From the IMG/VR virus record IMGVR_UViG_3300015263_000241, positions 1 through 35,643 of that record: a stretch of DNA of 35,643 nt, one strand, 5' to 3'. The translations under genes were made by a program, and so were the position numbers. Positions 13,694 to 23,900 of the stretch are shown here, in pieces. Within the stretch, counting starts at the first letter, position 1. Each line of letters begins with the position of its first letter. This DNA comes from a virus. Below the pieces are notes generated by a model. The model ran no database searches. It worked only from the letters and a program-made list of their open reading frames with translations, and was not told the origin of the DNA.

Positions 13694-14500
13694 TTACAGT
13701 GCTATAATTTCATCTGTCTTAACAGTAATTAAGTCTGCTAAGGTTGAGATTTCTTGAGCTTTTGTTTTCGCAGTAGTTAATTTGCCTTCTGCTATCTCTT
13801 GTGCAGCCACAGCTGTGTCCCTTTGCGTCTGCAATTCAGCAATTTGCTGCTCTAACAAGGCTAGAGTGTCCTGTATAGCCATTTCGCTTCCCCTTATAAT
13901 ATTTATTAATTCCGGTTGCCATGCTGGAAATCCACCTGTGTCCAACTTGTAAGGACGCCAGCAATATGGTTTCTTTGTACCTGATATTCTATTGTGATCA
14001 ATCAGTGTTTCTTTTCCAGGCACGATCTTTCCCAACTGTGTTGCTGTTGTATTAGAGCGTATGTGAATCCCCACGTATCGCATCAAATCAGCATCACCAG
14101 TCAGTAGAATAGTCTGCAACCAAGCAGAGGCATCCTTAACTGCTTGGGTCACTACCCCGTCATTGGGGCCACCATCCTCATGCTCGATACTCACAGTGTA
14201 ATAATTTGGATTTATTACTGATCCATCTGCTGCCTTTTTAGTCAGAGTCCATCCACCAGAGGCATCATAATTTCCATTGCCCCATGCAGTATCAGACAGA
14301 TCAACATATTGAGATATCTCTACTTTTCCTGATCTGTAACCAATACCAAAATGAGAAGACACATCATTAGCAGGGTTGGCAAAAGTGGCATCTGTTCCGG
14401 CGAGGTATCCCACCATACGGTGGTTAACAACGGCAATAGGTGCATATCCACTCCTGTTTGTCCACCTATTAGGTGATTCTTTAAATGTTATTTTGTACAT
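13694..14500 (-). CDS. N-acetylmuramoyl-L-alanine amidase endolysin (Amidase_2/PGRP fold)
   Basis: This 268-residue protein has an amidase fold: H27 in VNHRM, SSHFGIG at 48-54, SIEHEDGG with the probable catalytic Glu at 106, H169 in IDHNRISGT and C180 in KKPYCW as zinc ligands. It cuts the bond between muramic acid and the peptide stem. From about residue 210 a coiled coil follows (IQDTLALLEQQIAELQTQRD...), where many endolysins have a wall-binding domain; it may multimerise the enzyme. The ATG (14498-14500) is 10 nt after AGAGG, 2 nt after the glycosyltransferase stop. Confidence 0.88.
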   Translation of the reverse strand: MYKITFKESPNRWTNRSGYAPIAVVNHRMVGYLAGTDATFANPANDVSSHFGIGYRSGKVEISQYVDLSDTAWGNGNYDASGGWTLTKKAADGSVINPNYYTVSIEHEDGGPNDGVVTQAVKDASAWLQTILLTGDADLMRYVGIHIRSNTTATQLGKIVPGKETLIDHNRISGTKKPYCWRPYKLDTGGFPAWQPELINIIRGSEMAIQDTLALLEQQIAELQTQRDTAVAAQEIAEGKLTTAKTKAQEISTLADLITVKTDEIIAL

Positions 14501-14502
14501 AT

Positions 14503-15702
14503 TTATGCAGCCTCTTTCCTGACCGGCAGAATGTGGAGGCTTTCCTTGATGATGCTATCAAATCCATCCGCTATCGTATCCCAATCAAATTTTGGCTGAT
14601 TAATATATCGATATCCATCTTCTGCGAGTTTGATCCTAAGTTCTCTGCTGTTGTACAATAGATTTAGTTTGGTCACAAGGTCATCCACGCTTGGAACCCC
14701 ACCCCATGTATTGATACCACTTGTGTTTAGAATCCACGCGGACGTATCTACAGTCAAACCTCCATGACCTTCCACCAATTCCTTAAGGCAGGAATGATTG
14801 CTTGTCAACTGCGGGCACCCGGTAGCCATGCTTTCTGCTACAGGCAATCCAAATCCATCGCCCAAAGACACAAGAACATTTACATCAAATGAATTATAGA
14901 TATAGTTTAGGAATTCATCGGGCACGCCACTAGCTGGGGTCAGTCCTTCTGTAAGAATAAGTTTATCCCCTAAATCATACTGGTGTATAAGATCCGGAAT
15001 ATCATACCCGATATCCTCTAATGCAGTATGCAAATAGAGTTTTGCATCAGGCTTATCCTTGGCAAATTCAGCAAAGGCTGCTACAAGGATATCAAATCTC
15101 TTACGATACTGATTGCGAGCCACCATGCCCACGACAAATGCATCCAAGGGAATGTTCAAGCGATTTCTAGCCATCTGCTGGTTCACAGGAAAGAAAGTCT
15201 TCTTATCCACACCATGATACAGTTGGTACAAATTGCTTGGGCGTTTTCCTCCATTAGCCTCAATGACTATCCGCTCACCGAAGTCTGAGTAACAGACTTG
15301 TGCGTCTAATTCTCCTAGAGTTTTTGCCCAACCCGGCTTTAATGGGCCAGAATCTATTGGAAAGTATCCTATCGTTTTTAAATATGGGCTTTCAACTGAC
15401 TTGTATTCTATATACTTATCAATAATCCAGGGATCATTCAAGAAGAATAGTACATCTGGTTGAAATTTATTGGCTATATCCCACAACTTTCGATAGCCAA
15501 ACACTTGCTCCGGATGCGACCCTTTATCACATGGATAAATAGGATATGGGAATTCCCTCTGATCATAGGGTTCTCCATAATGGTTGACGCCTAAGACTGA
15601 TATCTGGTATCCCTTCTTGACAAATCTATTCAATAGGTTCTTGGCAACGATGCCAAAACCTGTGTTGACTGTGGGTGAATCCCCCGAAAACAATAGTTTC
15701 AA
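14503..15702 (-). CDS. Glycosyltransferase, GT4/GT-B family
   Basis: This 399-residue protein starts SGDSPTVNTGFGIVAKNLL, the nucleotide-sugar binding loop of GT-B enzymes, and has GMVARNQYRKRFDIL (residues 192-206) and DGFGLPVAESMATGCP (282-297). The usual E-x7-E is D282-x7-E290 here, a conservative change. It moves a sugar from a nucleotide-sugar donor to an unknown acceptor. Lying between the tail and lysis genes, it may glycosylate a virion protein or modified DNA, or alter the host surface. The start is TTG (15700-15702), 7 nt after AAGGAG. It is full length for its family. Confidence 0.88.
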   Translation of the reverse strand: MKLLFSGDSPTVNTGFGIVAKNLLNRFVKKGYQISVLGVNHYGEPYDQREFPYPIYPCDKGSHPEQVFGYRKLWDIANKFQPDVLFFLNDPWIIDKYIEYKSVESPYLKTIGYFPIDSGPLKPGWAKTLGELDAQVCYSDFGERIVIEANGGKRPSNLYQLYHGVDKKTFFPVNQQMARNRLNIPLDAFVVGMVARNQYRKRFDILVAAFAEFAKDKPDAKLYLHTALEDIGYDIPDLIHQYDLGDKLILTEGLTPASGVPDEFLNYIYNSFDVNVLVSLGDGFGLPVAESMATGCPQLTSNHSCLKELVEGHGGLTVDTSAWILNTSGINTWGGVPSVDDLVTKLNLLYNSRELRIKLAEDGYRYINQPKFDWDTIADGFDSIIKESLHILPVRKEAA

Positions 15703-15733
15703 TGTCCTTCTCCTTAACTATCCTTGTTGGGCA

Positions 15734-16030
15734 CTATGCCCCCGTATCAAAGTAATCTTCGTAATGAAGGAGGTTCGGGCACTTACAGTCCTTCTCAAAT
15801 GGCTCAACCATATACTCAAACTCCACATCATTAATCCTGTATGCTTTTACTTGGACTTTCTTATCCTTCCACCCATTATCCCTAGCAAAATGCACCGCTT
15901 GTGCTAGGCTAGTAGTGTTCAATAATTCCCATTGTGGCTTTCTTTGGGGCTTGGCTTCCCTGCGCCCCTGCATATATGCCTGTCTTGCCTTCTCGGCCTC
16001 AGAAGTGAATAAAACGTATGCATCACTCAT
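15734..16030 (-). CDS. Small basic hypothetical protein
   Basis: This 98-residue protein starts at an ATG (16028-16030) overlapping the upstream stop (ATGA). It opens with a helix (SEAEKARQAYMQGRREAK) and continues into an alpha/beta part with SLAQAVHFARDNGWKDKKVQVKA. The C-terminal EKDCKCPN is a short Cys pair. No family is recognised. Location suggests a virion assembly or tail accessory protein. Confidence 0.6.
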   Translation of the reverse strand: MSDAYVLFTSEAEKARQAYMQGRREAKPQRKPQWELLNTTSLAQAVHFARDNGWKDKKVQVKAYRINDVEFEYMVEPFEKDCKCPNLLHYEDYFDTGA

Positions 16031-16242
16031 TGTATTTCTATCCTCGCTTCAACTCTTCCAACACCTTCTTCACAGGTAATTTCTAATTTATGTTCCCCCG
16101 GTTCAGCACAGAAAGGGGATAGATCAATACTTTCAAAACGATATTCAAGATCATTAATTTCAATAGTTTCTGATCCGAATATCCAATATGTTATATCTTC
16201 ATCATCAACAAGAATACGTATTCCTGTAGGATAAACTGCCAT
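16027..16242 (-). CDS. Small beta-rich hypothetical protein
   Basis: This 71-residue protein starts at an ATG (16240-16242) 6 nt after AAGGAGG, an excellent site. It begins TGIRILVDDEDITYWIFG and ends with GVGRVEARIEIQ, so it looks like a small acidic beta-sandwich subunit, as found in phage tail and baseplate decoration. The strong translation signal suggests it is made in quantity. It is followed by an ATGA overlap. Confidence 0.6.
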   Translation of the reverse strand: MAVYPTGIRILVDDEDITYWIFGSETIEINDLEYRFESIDLSPFCAEPGEHKLEITCEEGVGRVEARIEIQ

Positions 16243-16255
16243 GGTCTAACCTCCT

Positions 16256-16795
16256 TTATATAATCTGTGCCATAACCTGAGCGTAATTAGGAACCTCTGT
16301 TGGTATGGTTGGATTTGTGGTACAATTACTATCATATTTGTATATATAACAAATATAAATAGTATTATTAGTTACAGTATCCGGTAAATAGCCTAACGAG
16401 AAAAGTCCTGTAGTGCTATCAAGTTCAATTACATTAGCATCATATTTAGTAGAATCAAAAACTCGTAAGGTGCCTGATAAATAAGGATAATCAGTATTTA
16501 CAGCAGCATAATCTGTAAGAGTTTCGGCAGTATATGTATCACAGGCTGTACAGAAACAGTCTCCACAACAAGCACCCGCCCCAATTATTGGAGGGGGCAA
16601 CTCAAATTGTAGATTAACTGAAACACTCATACCCTTTCTAGGTACTTTAAAATGCGCACGATATCCTACAATAGAATCAAATATATCACGTACTGTTTCA
16701 GTAGTTGGAATTTCGGCAGATTGCTTATCTAAGGCTCTCCTAGTTTCTTTAGCAATTTTATTAAGGTCTTTTCCAAATTGATTTACTTTATCCAT
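16256..16795 (-). CDS. Virion-associated protein, paralogue of the next upstream gene
   Basis: This 179-residue protein has an N-terminal helical part, then TTETVRDIFDSIVGYRAHF (about 31-49), GMSVSVNLQFELPPP (55-69) and a Cys-rich CCGDCFCTAC. The same order appears in the gene at 16813-17820 (TRDIFDVDIPF, KSVSLDLEFNKPPP, DCPRTTC), so a module was duplicated. Six or more Cys residues near position 75-87 could bind metal. No known family is recognised. Position after the tail hub suggests a tail-tip component. Confidence 0.6.
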   Translation of the reverse strand: MDKVNQFGKDLNKIAKETRRALDKQSAEIPTTETVRDIFDSIVGYRAHFKVPRKGMSVSVNLQFELPPPIIGAGACCGDCFCTACDTYTAETLTDYAAVNTDYPYLSGTLRVFDSTKYDANVIELDSTTGLFSLGYLPDTVTNNTIYICYIYKYDSNCTTNPTIPTEVPNYAQVMAQII

Positions 16796-16812
16796 TTAAC
16801 TTACCCCAGCAC

Positions 16813-17820
16813 TTATGGACAATCGCCTTGTGTACATGCGTCTGCCCCATCCCAATAGCCATATAATCCTTCAAGATAGCCTTCAGGGAAGTGGGTTCGC
16901 AGTCTTCCTACCCTGATCCAACTGGTATTTACACTCCATCCTGCGGCACCCCATCCTCCTGCTGGTGGGGGAGAAGTTTCCCAAAGAGCGCCCGTTATTC
17001 TTGTTCCTGCTGGAGCATATGTAGTAATATCCATAAGAACAACACCCGAATTTGAAGTGTAGTAAAGACCAGCGGGAAAATACAAAGCCCCCTCTTGATA
17101 AGGAATAACGGCCCAATTCAACACAGCATTCACACTACCGGGAACAAGCGCATAATTTCCTCTTGCCTCTATTCGTATAAACATAGATTGTTCAATAACA
17201 ATAGAAGTATCCTCATAATGAATCGGCCCTATAGGGGGCTCTCCGTACCAACCAGCGGGAGGCTGATTACCGTTATACTCCCAACCTGTCCCACCAGCTC
17301 TAAGTAAGGCTCCAAAGGCTTGTCCAGTATACAATTCTCCAAGGCAATATATCGTATAACATATTACTACTGTGTTTAATGTAAATGGTAAATTGGTAAC
17401 TAGAATAACAGCGGGATCATCTAAATCTCCGCTAGTTAATCTAGTATACTGGGTTTCAGGCCATGCTTCCCCGTTCACATAGATTTGAAATAATTCATTA
17501 ATAGGATGAATTCCATATTGTAATGTTATTTCATGCTCACCACTAGATAATGTGAATGTTTCACAAGTTGTTCTAGGACAGTCTACATCAGTAAAACAAT
17601 TACTTAACGGTGGAGGTTTATTAAATTCTAAATCTAGAGAAACGCTTTTTTGGTTTGGTTTAACATCAAATTGCATTTCAAAAGGAATATCCACATCAAA
17701 TATATCCCTTGTTCTTTCAACCGTGGGACGATGCGGTCGCATCTTCTTAATAGCATAATCTGCATTTGTTCTAGTTTTTTTAATATATTTTCCTACTTCA
17801 TTTAGATTATCTGAGGCCAT
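16813..17820 (-). CDS. Tail-associated protein with duplicated N-terminal module
   Basis: The ATG (17818-17820) lies 8 nt after GGAG and 19 nt inside the hub gene's end; 335 residues. The first 90 residues resemble those of the gene downstream (TRDIFDV, QKSVSLDLEFNKPPP, NCFTDVDCPRTTC). The remaining 240 residues are beta-rich and aromatic with many Gly/Pro turns (GWEYNGNQPPAGWYGEPPIG; ETSPPPAGGWGAAGWSVNTS), resembling receptor-binding or decoration domains. It could contact the host surface; a receptor-binding role is inferred from place and composition only. Confidence 0.6.
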   Translation of the reverse strand: MASDNLNEVGKYIKKTRTNADYAIKKMRPHRPTVERTRDIFDVDIPFEMQFDVKPNQKSVSLDLEFNKPPPLSNCFTDVDCPRTTCETFTLSSGEHEITLQYGIHPINELFQIYVNGEAWPETQYTRLTSGDLDDPAVILVTNLPFTLNTVVICYTIYCLGELYTGQAFGALLRAGGTGWEYNGNQPPAGWYGEPPIGPIHYEDTSIVIEQSMFIRIEARGNYALVPGSVNAVLNWAVIPYQEGALYFPAGLYYTSNSGVVLMDITTYAPAGTRITGALWETSPPPAGGWGAAGWSVNTSWIRVGRLRTHFPEGYLEGLYGYWDGADACTQGDCP

Positions 17821-20800
17821 TCTATACACTCCATATCAAATGATGTACCTGAAGAGGAAGACTCATTTCTTATAATATTTTCTATTCTTAATCGAATATT
17901 TCCTGACTTTTTAGTCCACAGATTAAAGGAGTCCCCACGTTCAAGATTTAGATTTTCTCCAGTGTGCGATATATTTATTCTTCGCTCTGGTCTGTTACGT
18001 CTTCTTAATTCCATTCTAGACAGTCCAATTAATTGCATATAATTTGCAATATCCCTGAAATCATTTTGTCTAGTAATAGTTCTTCCAAAGGCTTCTCTTG
18101 TTTTCTTATCCTCCGTAATTGCAAACAGATCAAGCCCATCAATTGCAGAGCCATAAGCAAGTAATCGTGTGGCTACTTTGGTTAAATCATTTGTAATCTG
18201 ATAGGAGACTAAAGTATTTTCCCCTTCCCGTAAGGCAACATCTGTTTCACTACCAAGTCTAGGTTCAAATATTAATCCAGACTCGGCTGCATCCCACTCT
18301 ACTTGGATGGCCTCAGCCAGAGATTTTACTATCTCAAGATGGGACTTCTGTTCAAAATTAACAGATACCCCAATACGTTCATGTGCCCCGATAGCATCTA
18401 AGTATACATATCTATAAATTGATGCTGTCTTTGAACTTGTTTTAGGGTTGCAGTTTTTACATCTATACTGAAAACTACTTGACCCCGTTTCATTAATACT
18501 AGCAGTATATTTTTCGGCTGGTGTATAAATAACCTTCATCATATACTTGCCCCAAGGAAGTCCACCAATATCATTAAAGATATCTTTACTATCAAAGATA
18601 ATGAAGTTTGGTATCTCTTGCCCACGCTTTCCAGTACTTAGATTAACGGTCAGGCTTCCATCAGAAGGATCGCCCCCCTTAGAAACAGGGATAAAGACAT
18701 GGTTATCAGTACCGGGATCATATTCGTTAACTCCCTCTTCGTAGGTAAGAAGAATTAGAGTTACTTTTCCATGCTGTCTTCCCTTTGCTGATTGTATGAT
18801 AATACGATCTCCCTCAAACTGGAAAGAAGCTGATGCACCTTTCTTATTCCACTTGTACATAGAGCCGCCAGTAAATTTCTTGTTATAAATTTGCTTAAAA
18901 GCATCTGGCTGGCTGAGAACAATTCGTGAACTATCCTCATTATACTCAGTAAATGAGGCTGACCAGTAACCTTCAAAAGAATCTACCGAACAATACCCAT
19001 CAGTAAGAAGAGTTACTTTTAACTCATAACTAGTTTCGGGCTGTAGTATGCCTGACTTGTAAGGAATTTCATACACTACATCACTAGAAATATTAGTTGG
19101 TAGTTGATAAGATGCTTCAAGAGTTGTCCAAGCACTCCAATAGTCCGCAGTTACGTTGGCCGCTCCCTTTCGTGATCCGTCTATCTTGTATCGAAGCTCG
19201 ATTTTAACAGCAGCAGCACTCACATTATCTGGTATTGTAGAATACCATTTTAAGGACTCTCCACGGAAACTTAAAACAAAATAATCATCCAGTAGATTAG
19301 TCCAAGAGTACGATCCTCCCCAAGACATGGGATCAGTTTTACCCCACCATGCATCTACCCAAGTTACTTCAGCATCTTGTGCGCCGCGTGTTCGTATATG
19401 CTTGGTATATTGTTTACCAGTTACATTACGATCAGTATAACTAGTATCATCTGATGATAAAATTAAGGTATTATCATCATCTACAATACCAAAACTAAAT
19501 CCATCAGGATAACATTGAGAGCAGTCTTTTTTATAGAATTTATAATAAGTATTGGTTGCTCCAGACCAAGAAACTTTAAACTTTCTGAATAACGTTCCTG
19601 GCTCAAATTTCCTATAATACTTTCCATCCACAGTAATCTTCGTCATTTCGGAAGTACGTGGAGTATGACTATAGGAAATTTGCATATTATTGTTATCAAT
19701 TCTTTGTATTGCTAATGGCTTAATTGTATCCTTTGGAATAATTTCTTGGTAGGCTCCCAACTCAACGATACTAGCATGGCAATCATTTGCTGGTTTAATA
19801 ACCTCATCTGGTATTTCTTTTTCAACAATAGTACCATTTTTTTTCTTATATGTCATCTGACCTATTCGATTTCCAAAATAAGAATCGTCCCCTGGACGAT
19901 ATGTGGGATCACATTGAAATGCATATCCCTCATGCGAGGCTTTGGCATCATTATCTGTTCCATACCATGCGTGTACATCTGAGATATAGGTCAGTAGATA
20001 ACGCATTCTTAGTGGACCCTCATGCCCACCTAAAAGATTAAAACTATTGATTTGTGTGCCAAGGCCACTGGCAGTTGTACCAACATAGAATTCGTATGGT
20101 CTATCAGGAGTTGTTACAATTCTACTATCTCCACCAAGTAATAAAGTGGAGTCTACTAATTCTGTATAATTCCCTAAATTTCTATCCCATACATTATAGG
20201 TAGACCCTTCTAAATATCCAGCCATTTTAAAATCGTAAGTACGATTACTTGCTCTCTGCGGTCCTCCCCACCATGGGAACATCAATTTAATTCTAGAAAT
20301 ATCGTACTCTGCACCGAAGTCTATAAGAACAGAATCAGATGCTCCTGTTCCTGTCCAGTACTCACTAGTTGTAGAAAATGTTCTAGGAGGCTCTATTTTT
20401 CCTAGAGGAATATATCCTGTTTGTTCATCGATTATAAAATCTTTGGATCGTTTACTAAGATTATAGTACTTATCCCTATCCTCAGAAACTGAGTACAGTG
20501 ATCCAAAAACTGAAGTCATATCTGCATCATCTTCGTCTTGATTATGAACCAGGATTGAAGTAGAAGGAGACACTGCTACATTTTCATATCGCATTTCTTC
20601 TACAATATAATCTATTCTTCCATAAAAAGTTTTAATAGAAGAATAATAATCGTTTAAGAATGCTGATCGCCCTGCTCCCTCTACCTTATACTCGTCCGCT
20701 CCATCTGCTATGCTTATGATTGGGCCGAAGTTTAATCTTTTATTAGTGCGGGTATCCCATACTTCCCACAATCTTGTATAAGAAGAAGCATCATATGGGT

Positions 20801-20951
20801 TTAAATAGGATGATTTTGTATCATTCTTAGGATAAGAGAAAGAAATTCCCTCACTTGCAGAACTAAGTGCCTTAGAATATACCTTATTATCGGCTTTCTC
20901 TAGAATTATAGGATTACTTCCTAAACTATCAGTTAATCTAATTTGAAGCAT
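17802..20951 (-). CDS. Tail hub / Tal-like tip protein with large insertion
   Basis: This 1049-residue protein lies after the Dit genes, where phages encode the tail-associated hub (gp27/gp44/Tal fold). The N-terminal 125 residues (LWEVWDTRTNKRLNFGPI, KVEGAGRSAFLNDY) and the last 160 (SHLEIVKSLAEAIQVEWDA, RINISHTGENLNLERGDSF) look like the two halves of the hub. Between them about 700 residues hold a discoidin-like beta domain (GASDSVLIDFGAEYDISRIK, about 205-225) and more beta domains, perhaps carbohydrate binding. It would close the tail tube and open it on adsorption. ATG at 20949-20951 with AGGTGG 6 nt upstream. Confidence 0.65.
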   Translation of the reverse strand: MLQIRLTDSLGSNPIILEKADNKVYSKALSSASEGISFSYPKNDTKSSYLNPYDASSYTRLWEVWDTRTNKRLNFGPIISIADGADEYKVEGAGRSAFLNDYYSSIKTFYGRIDYIVEEMRYENVAVSPSTSILVHNQDEDDADMTSVFGSLYSVSEDRDKYYNLSKRSKDFIIDEQTGYIPLGKIEPPRTFSTTSEYWTGTGASDSVLIDFGAEYDISRIKLMFPWWGGPQRASNRTYDFKMAGYLEGSTYNVWDRNLGNYTELVDSTLLLGGDSRIVTTPDRPYEFYVGTTASGLGTQINSFNLLGGHEGPLRMRYLLTYISDVHAWYGTDNDAKASHEGYAFQCDPTYRPGDDSYFGNRIGQMTYKKKNGTIVEKEIPDEVIKPANDCHASIVELGAYQEIIPKDTIKPLAIQRIDNNNMQISYSHTPRTSEMTKITVDGKYYRKFEPGTLFRKFKVSWSGATNTYYKFYKKDCSQCYPDGFSFGIVDDDNTLILSSDDTSYTDRNVTGKQYTKHIRTRGAQDAEVTWVDAWWGKTDPMSWGGSYSWTNLLDDYFVLSFRGESLKWYSTIPDNVSAAAVKIELRYKIDGSRKGAANVTADYWSAWTTLEASYQLPTNISSDVVYEIPYKSGILQPETSYELKVTLLTDGYCSVDSFEGYWSASFTEYNEDSSRIVLSQPDAFKQIYNKKFTGGSMYKWNKKGASASFQFEGDRIIIQSAKGRQHGKVTLILLTYEEGVNEYDPGTDNHVFIPVSKGGDPSDGSLTVNLSTGKRGQEIPNFIIFDSKDIFNDIGGLPWGKYMMKVIYTPAEKYTASINETGSSSFQYRCKNCNPKTSSKTASIYRYVYLDAIGAHERIGVSVNFEQKSHLEIVKSLAEAIQVEWDAAESGLIFEPRLGSETDVALREGENTLVSYQITNDLTKVATRLLAYGSAIDGLDLFAITEDKKTREAFGRTITRQNDFRDIANYMQLIGLSRMELRRRNRPERRINISHTGENLNLERGDSFNLWTKKSGNIRLRIENIIRNESSSSGTSFDMECIEWPQII

Positions 20952-20954
20952 AAG

Positions 20955-23900
20955 TTACCACCTGTTTCTCCAAGAAATTTCAGCGCTAGTAGCACCTGTT
21001 ATATTAAAGTATGTGACTCCCTCACCAACATAAATCTGGTAGTCTAAGTTTCTCATTAACCCATTTTTATTTACTCCGTCTATAGTGGCTGTATAATTTG
21101 CTGAGTCAATAATCAAATCTGTAACTGCACCAGAAACAGCAAAGTATCCTGTAAATAAATTATCTGCTGTGTATCCGGATACTGTAATATTTGTACCCGT
21201 AATCTTAACTGTTGCTGGGGTGTCAACTCCATCATTAAAGGTTCTACCTGTTGTCACAAGAGTTGTAGTACCTGTGATCGTGTTCATAATGTTGCTATAA
21301 AGCCAAGGCTGGGCGCTGAAGTCAACCGTGTAATCGAGGGTTGAATCTTTAGCTGAAGTAAGTATCTTGAAAGTTTTTGGAATTGCAAGGTAGTAATTAT
21401 CTAAACTATGAATATATAATTTAGCTTCCTTTTTCGCGCTCCATACCATTGTCGAAGCTTTTGTAGCCTGTGTTTTCAAACTATCATATGTCTCCCCAAG
21501 TAACTTAAACTGGAGAGAAATGATCTTTGTTTCCAATCCAATATATTCACCATGTATATCATCAAAATATGGCGATGAGTACATCTTAATTCTAGATGAA
21601 TCTTGTATAGATTCACTTTGTAGATATCCGGGTAGTAAATATCCATTATAGATAATCATTGTATACTTATCTTTGATAAGTGCCCCGGCTTGTGCAGTTG
21701 GTATTGATACTGCACGAATAAGTGCCATGCTTTGTGCGTGCTGCAATCCGGCAATCTGCGCCATAGCATTAGCCCAACCGTGCTTATACTGTGTAATCTC
21801 GGCTTGGGCCTGAGCCGCTGGGAATGTACGATACTGAATCTGTGCTTGTGCGGTAGCAATATAGATGCTAGTTGTGTACAATATCCATGCCTCAGTCTGT
21901 GCATAGCCACGACGTACAATCTCAATCATTGCCTGAGTCTGTGCCTGCTGTGTATAAGCCCTCTTAATTGAGGCCATAACTTGTGCCAAACCAGTAAGAG
22001 GTTTGATATAAACCTCAGCTTGTGCGTGAACAAATGTAAATCCAAGTGAGTAGGCCAAAGCCTGTCCAAATGCTGGTACACCAAAGGCTCGGAAGTAAGC
22101 TTGTGCTTGTCCATAACCCGCAAGTTTAAGAATGGATGCTTCAGCCTGTCCTGTGCCAATTACACCATAGGCACTCAAATACGCTTCTGCTTGTCCTGAA
22201 TATACTGAACTGGCTCGGATATTAGCCTGTGCTTGCCCAAAGAAAACCTTAGTATAGTTGAATATTAGGGCGGCAGCCTGTCCACTACGGAAGGTTGCCC
22301 TGTTTGTAATAGCACGTAGGCTGATTGATGATATCTTAGTTTCTTTATTAGTACTATCAATAATAGTACGTATTTGTATTGTAGATACTTGGATAAAGAT
22401 CAATTCGGCTTGGGCTTGAGCAAATTGAACCTTAATGTAGTTATCAATAAGAGCCGCAGCCTGTCCATATACCTGATATTGCTGCCATATATCGGCTGTA
22501 GCCTGTGCAAACATACCAGAGAATAGAACAGCACCAGCGGCTTGTGCCCGTGCTTGGTATGTGGTTTTAATATCAGCCTGTGCCTGCCCATATCCAACAT
22601 ACAGTCGCATGTAGGCTCGGGCCTGTCCCGTTTTCGTAATAACATTGTCGATCCAGGCATTAGCCTGCGCATATCCAACATACAATCGCACATAGGCTTG
22701 TGCATTTGCCGTTACTACAGTCTTTGTATGTTTAATATGTGCTTGTGCTTGTGCAAATTCCTGTGGATGGAAGATGAATGCCATAGCCTGAGCATGTCTT
22801 GTGTATGTACGTAAAATAGAAGCCCTAGCATTCGCATTAGCCCTATACTTGGTTCTGATATTCGCCTGCGCCTGTCCAAATACCTCATAGGTTATATGTG
22901 GTGTTCTATAAATAGAAACATGGGCTTGTGCATGTGCATTTTTTATGGGGGACTGGATCAGTGCCTTCGCTTGACCTACAGAGAATATAGGTCTATTTAT
23001 GATAACTCTTAGATTGTGGGCTGCTAGGCGCGTATCCGGGTTAGATACTTCGGCTATTGTTCTAACATAGAATGTTGATACTGCAAAGACACGCACCCAT
23101 GCCTGTGCTTGACCTATTACAACTGATCCAACGGCTTTAATCCAAGTAGAGGCTTGTCCAAACTGTACAGTAGTTCCTTCACTATTACTGATATATGCCG
23201 TCGCTTGCGCTAATCCAAATATCGGACGCTGTGTGATAACTCTAAGAGTTATATTACTAGTCGCCGTAGTTGGAAGTGATTGTGCTTCAATAACACGTAG
23301 GCTTAGGGCAGTAGTTGCCCATAGGAATATATAAGCTTCAGCCTGGGCAAACTGTACTTTGATATAGTTATCAATTAACGCAGCCGCCTGTGCTGATTGG
23401 GTATAGGTATTAAGTATTGCTGCCTGTGCTTGTCCTGAGGGATACCAACGTGTTTGATAAATTAAGGCAGCAGTTTGTGCTACAGGTGCGGCATAGTGAT
23501 AACTGACAGTAACATAGAATTGGTAAATATAACCACTAGCAAATGAAGACGGTGCATAATATCCAGCCTTTAGAGCAAGGATATCCTCATGTGTCCAAGG
23601 CTGACTATCCCAAGGTCTAACCGTAACCGGAGTACTGGAGAAAGTACCGTTCTGGTTTTGTCCGATACTTAAAACTGTGTAAGATGTACCAGTATCAGGA
23701 TCTACAAGACGGTATGTAGCACCACCAGAGGGTGCTGGGGTATACTGATCAACTGTTATTTGAACAGAATCAATTACATATGATCCACCAATTGGATATT
23801 GATCTGCCGGAATAGTAAAGTTGTGCCGCATATAGGAATTAGAAATAGTGTTTCTATAGTAGTCTGATCTACTAAGAACTTCTTCATCTACTGCCCCATA

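Noticed and set aside
22400-22705. Same-strand second ORF (101 codons) within the AQA tract
   Set aside because: Alternative frame of repetitive DNA; Met/His/Leu/Arg-rich product with no heptads or start site, unlike the nested ORF at 7340-7630.
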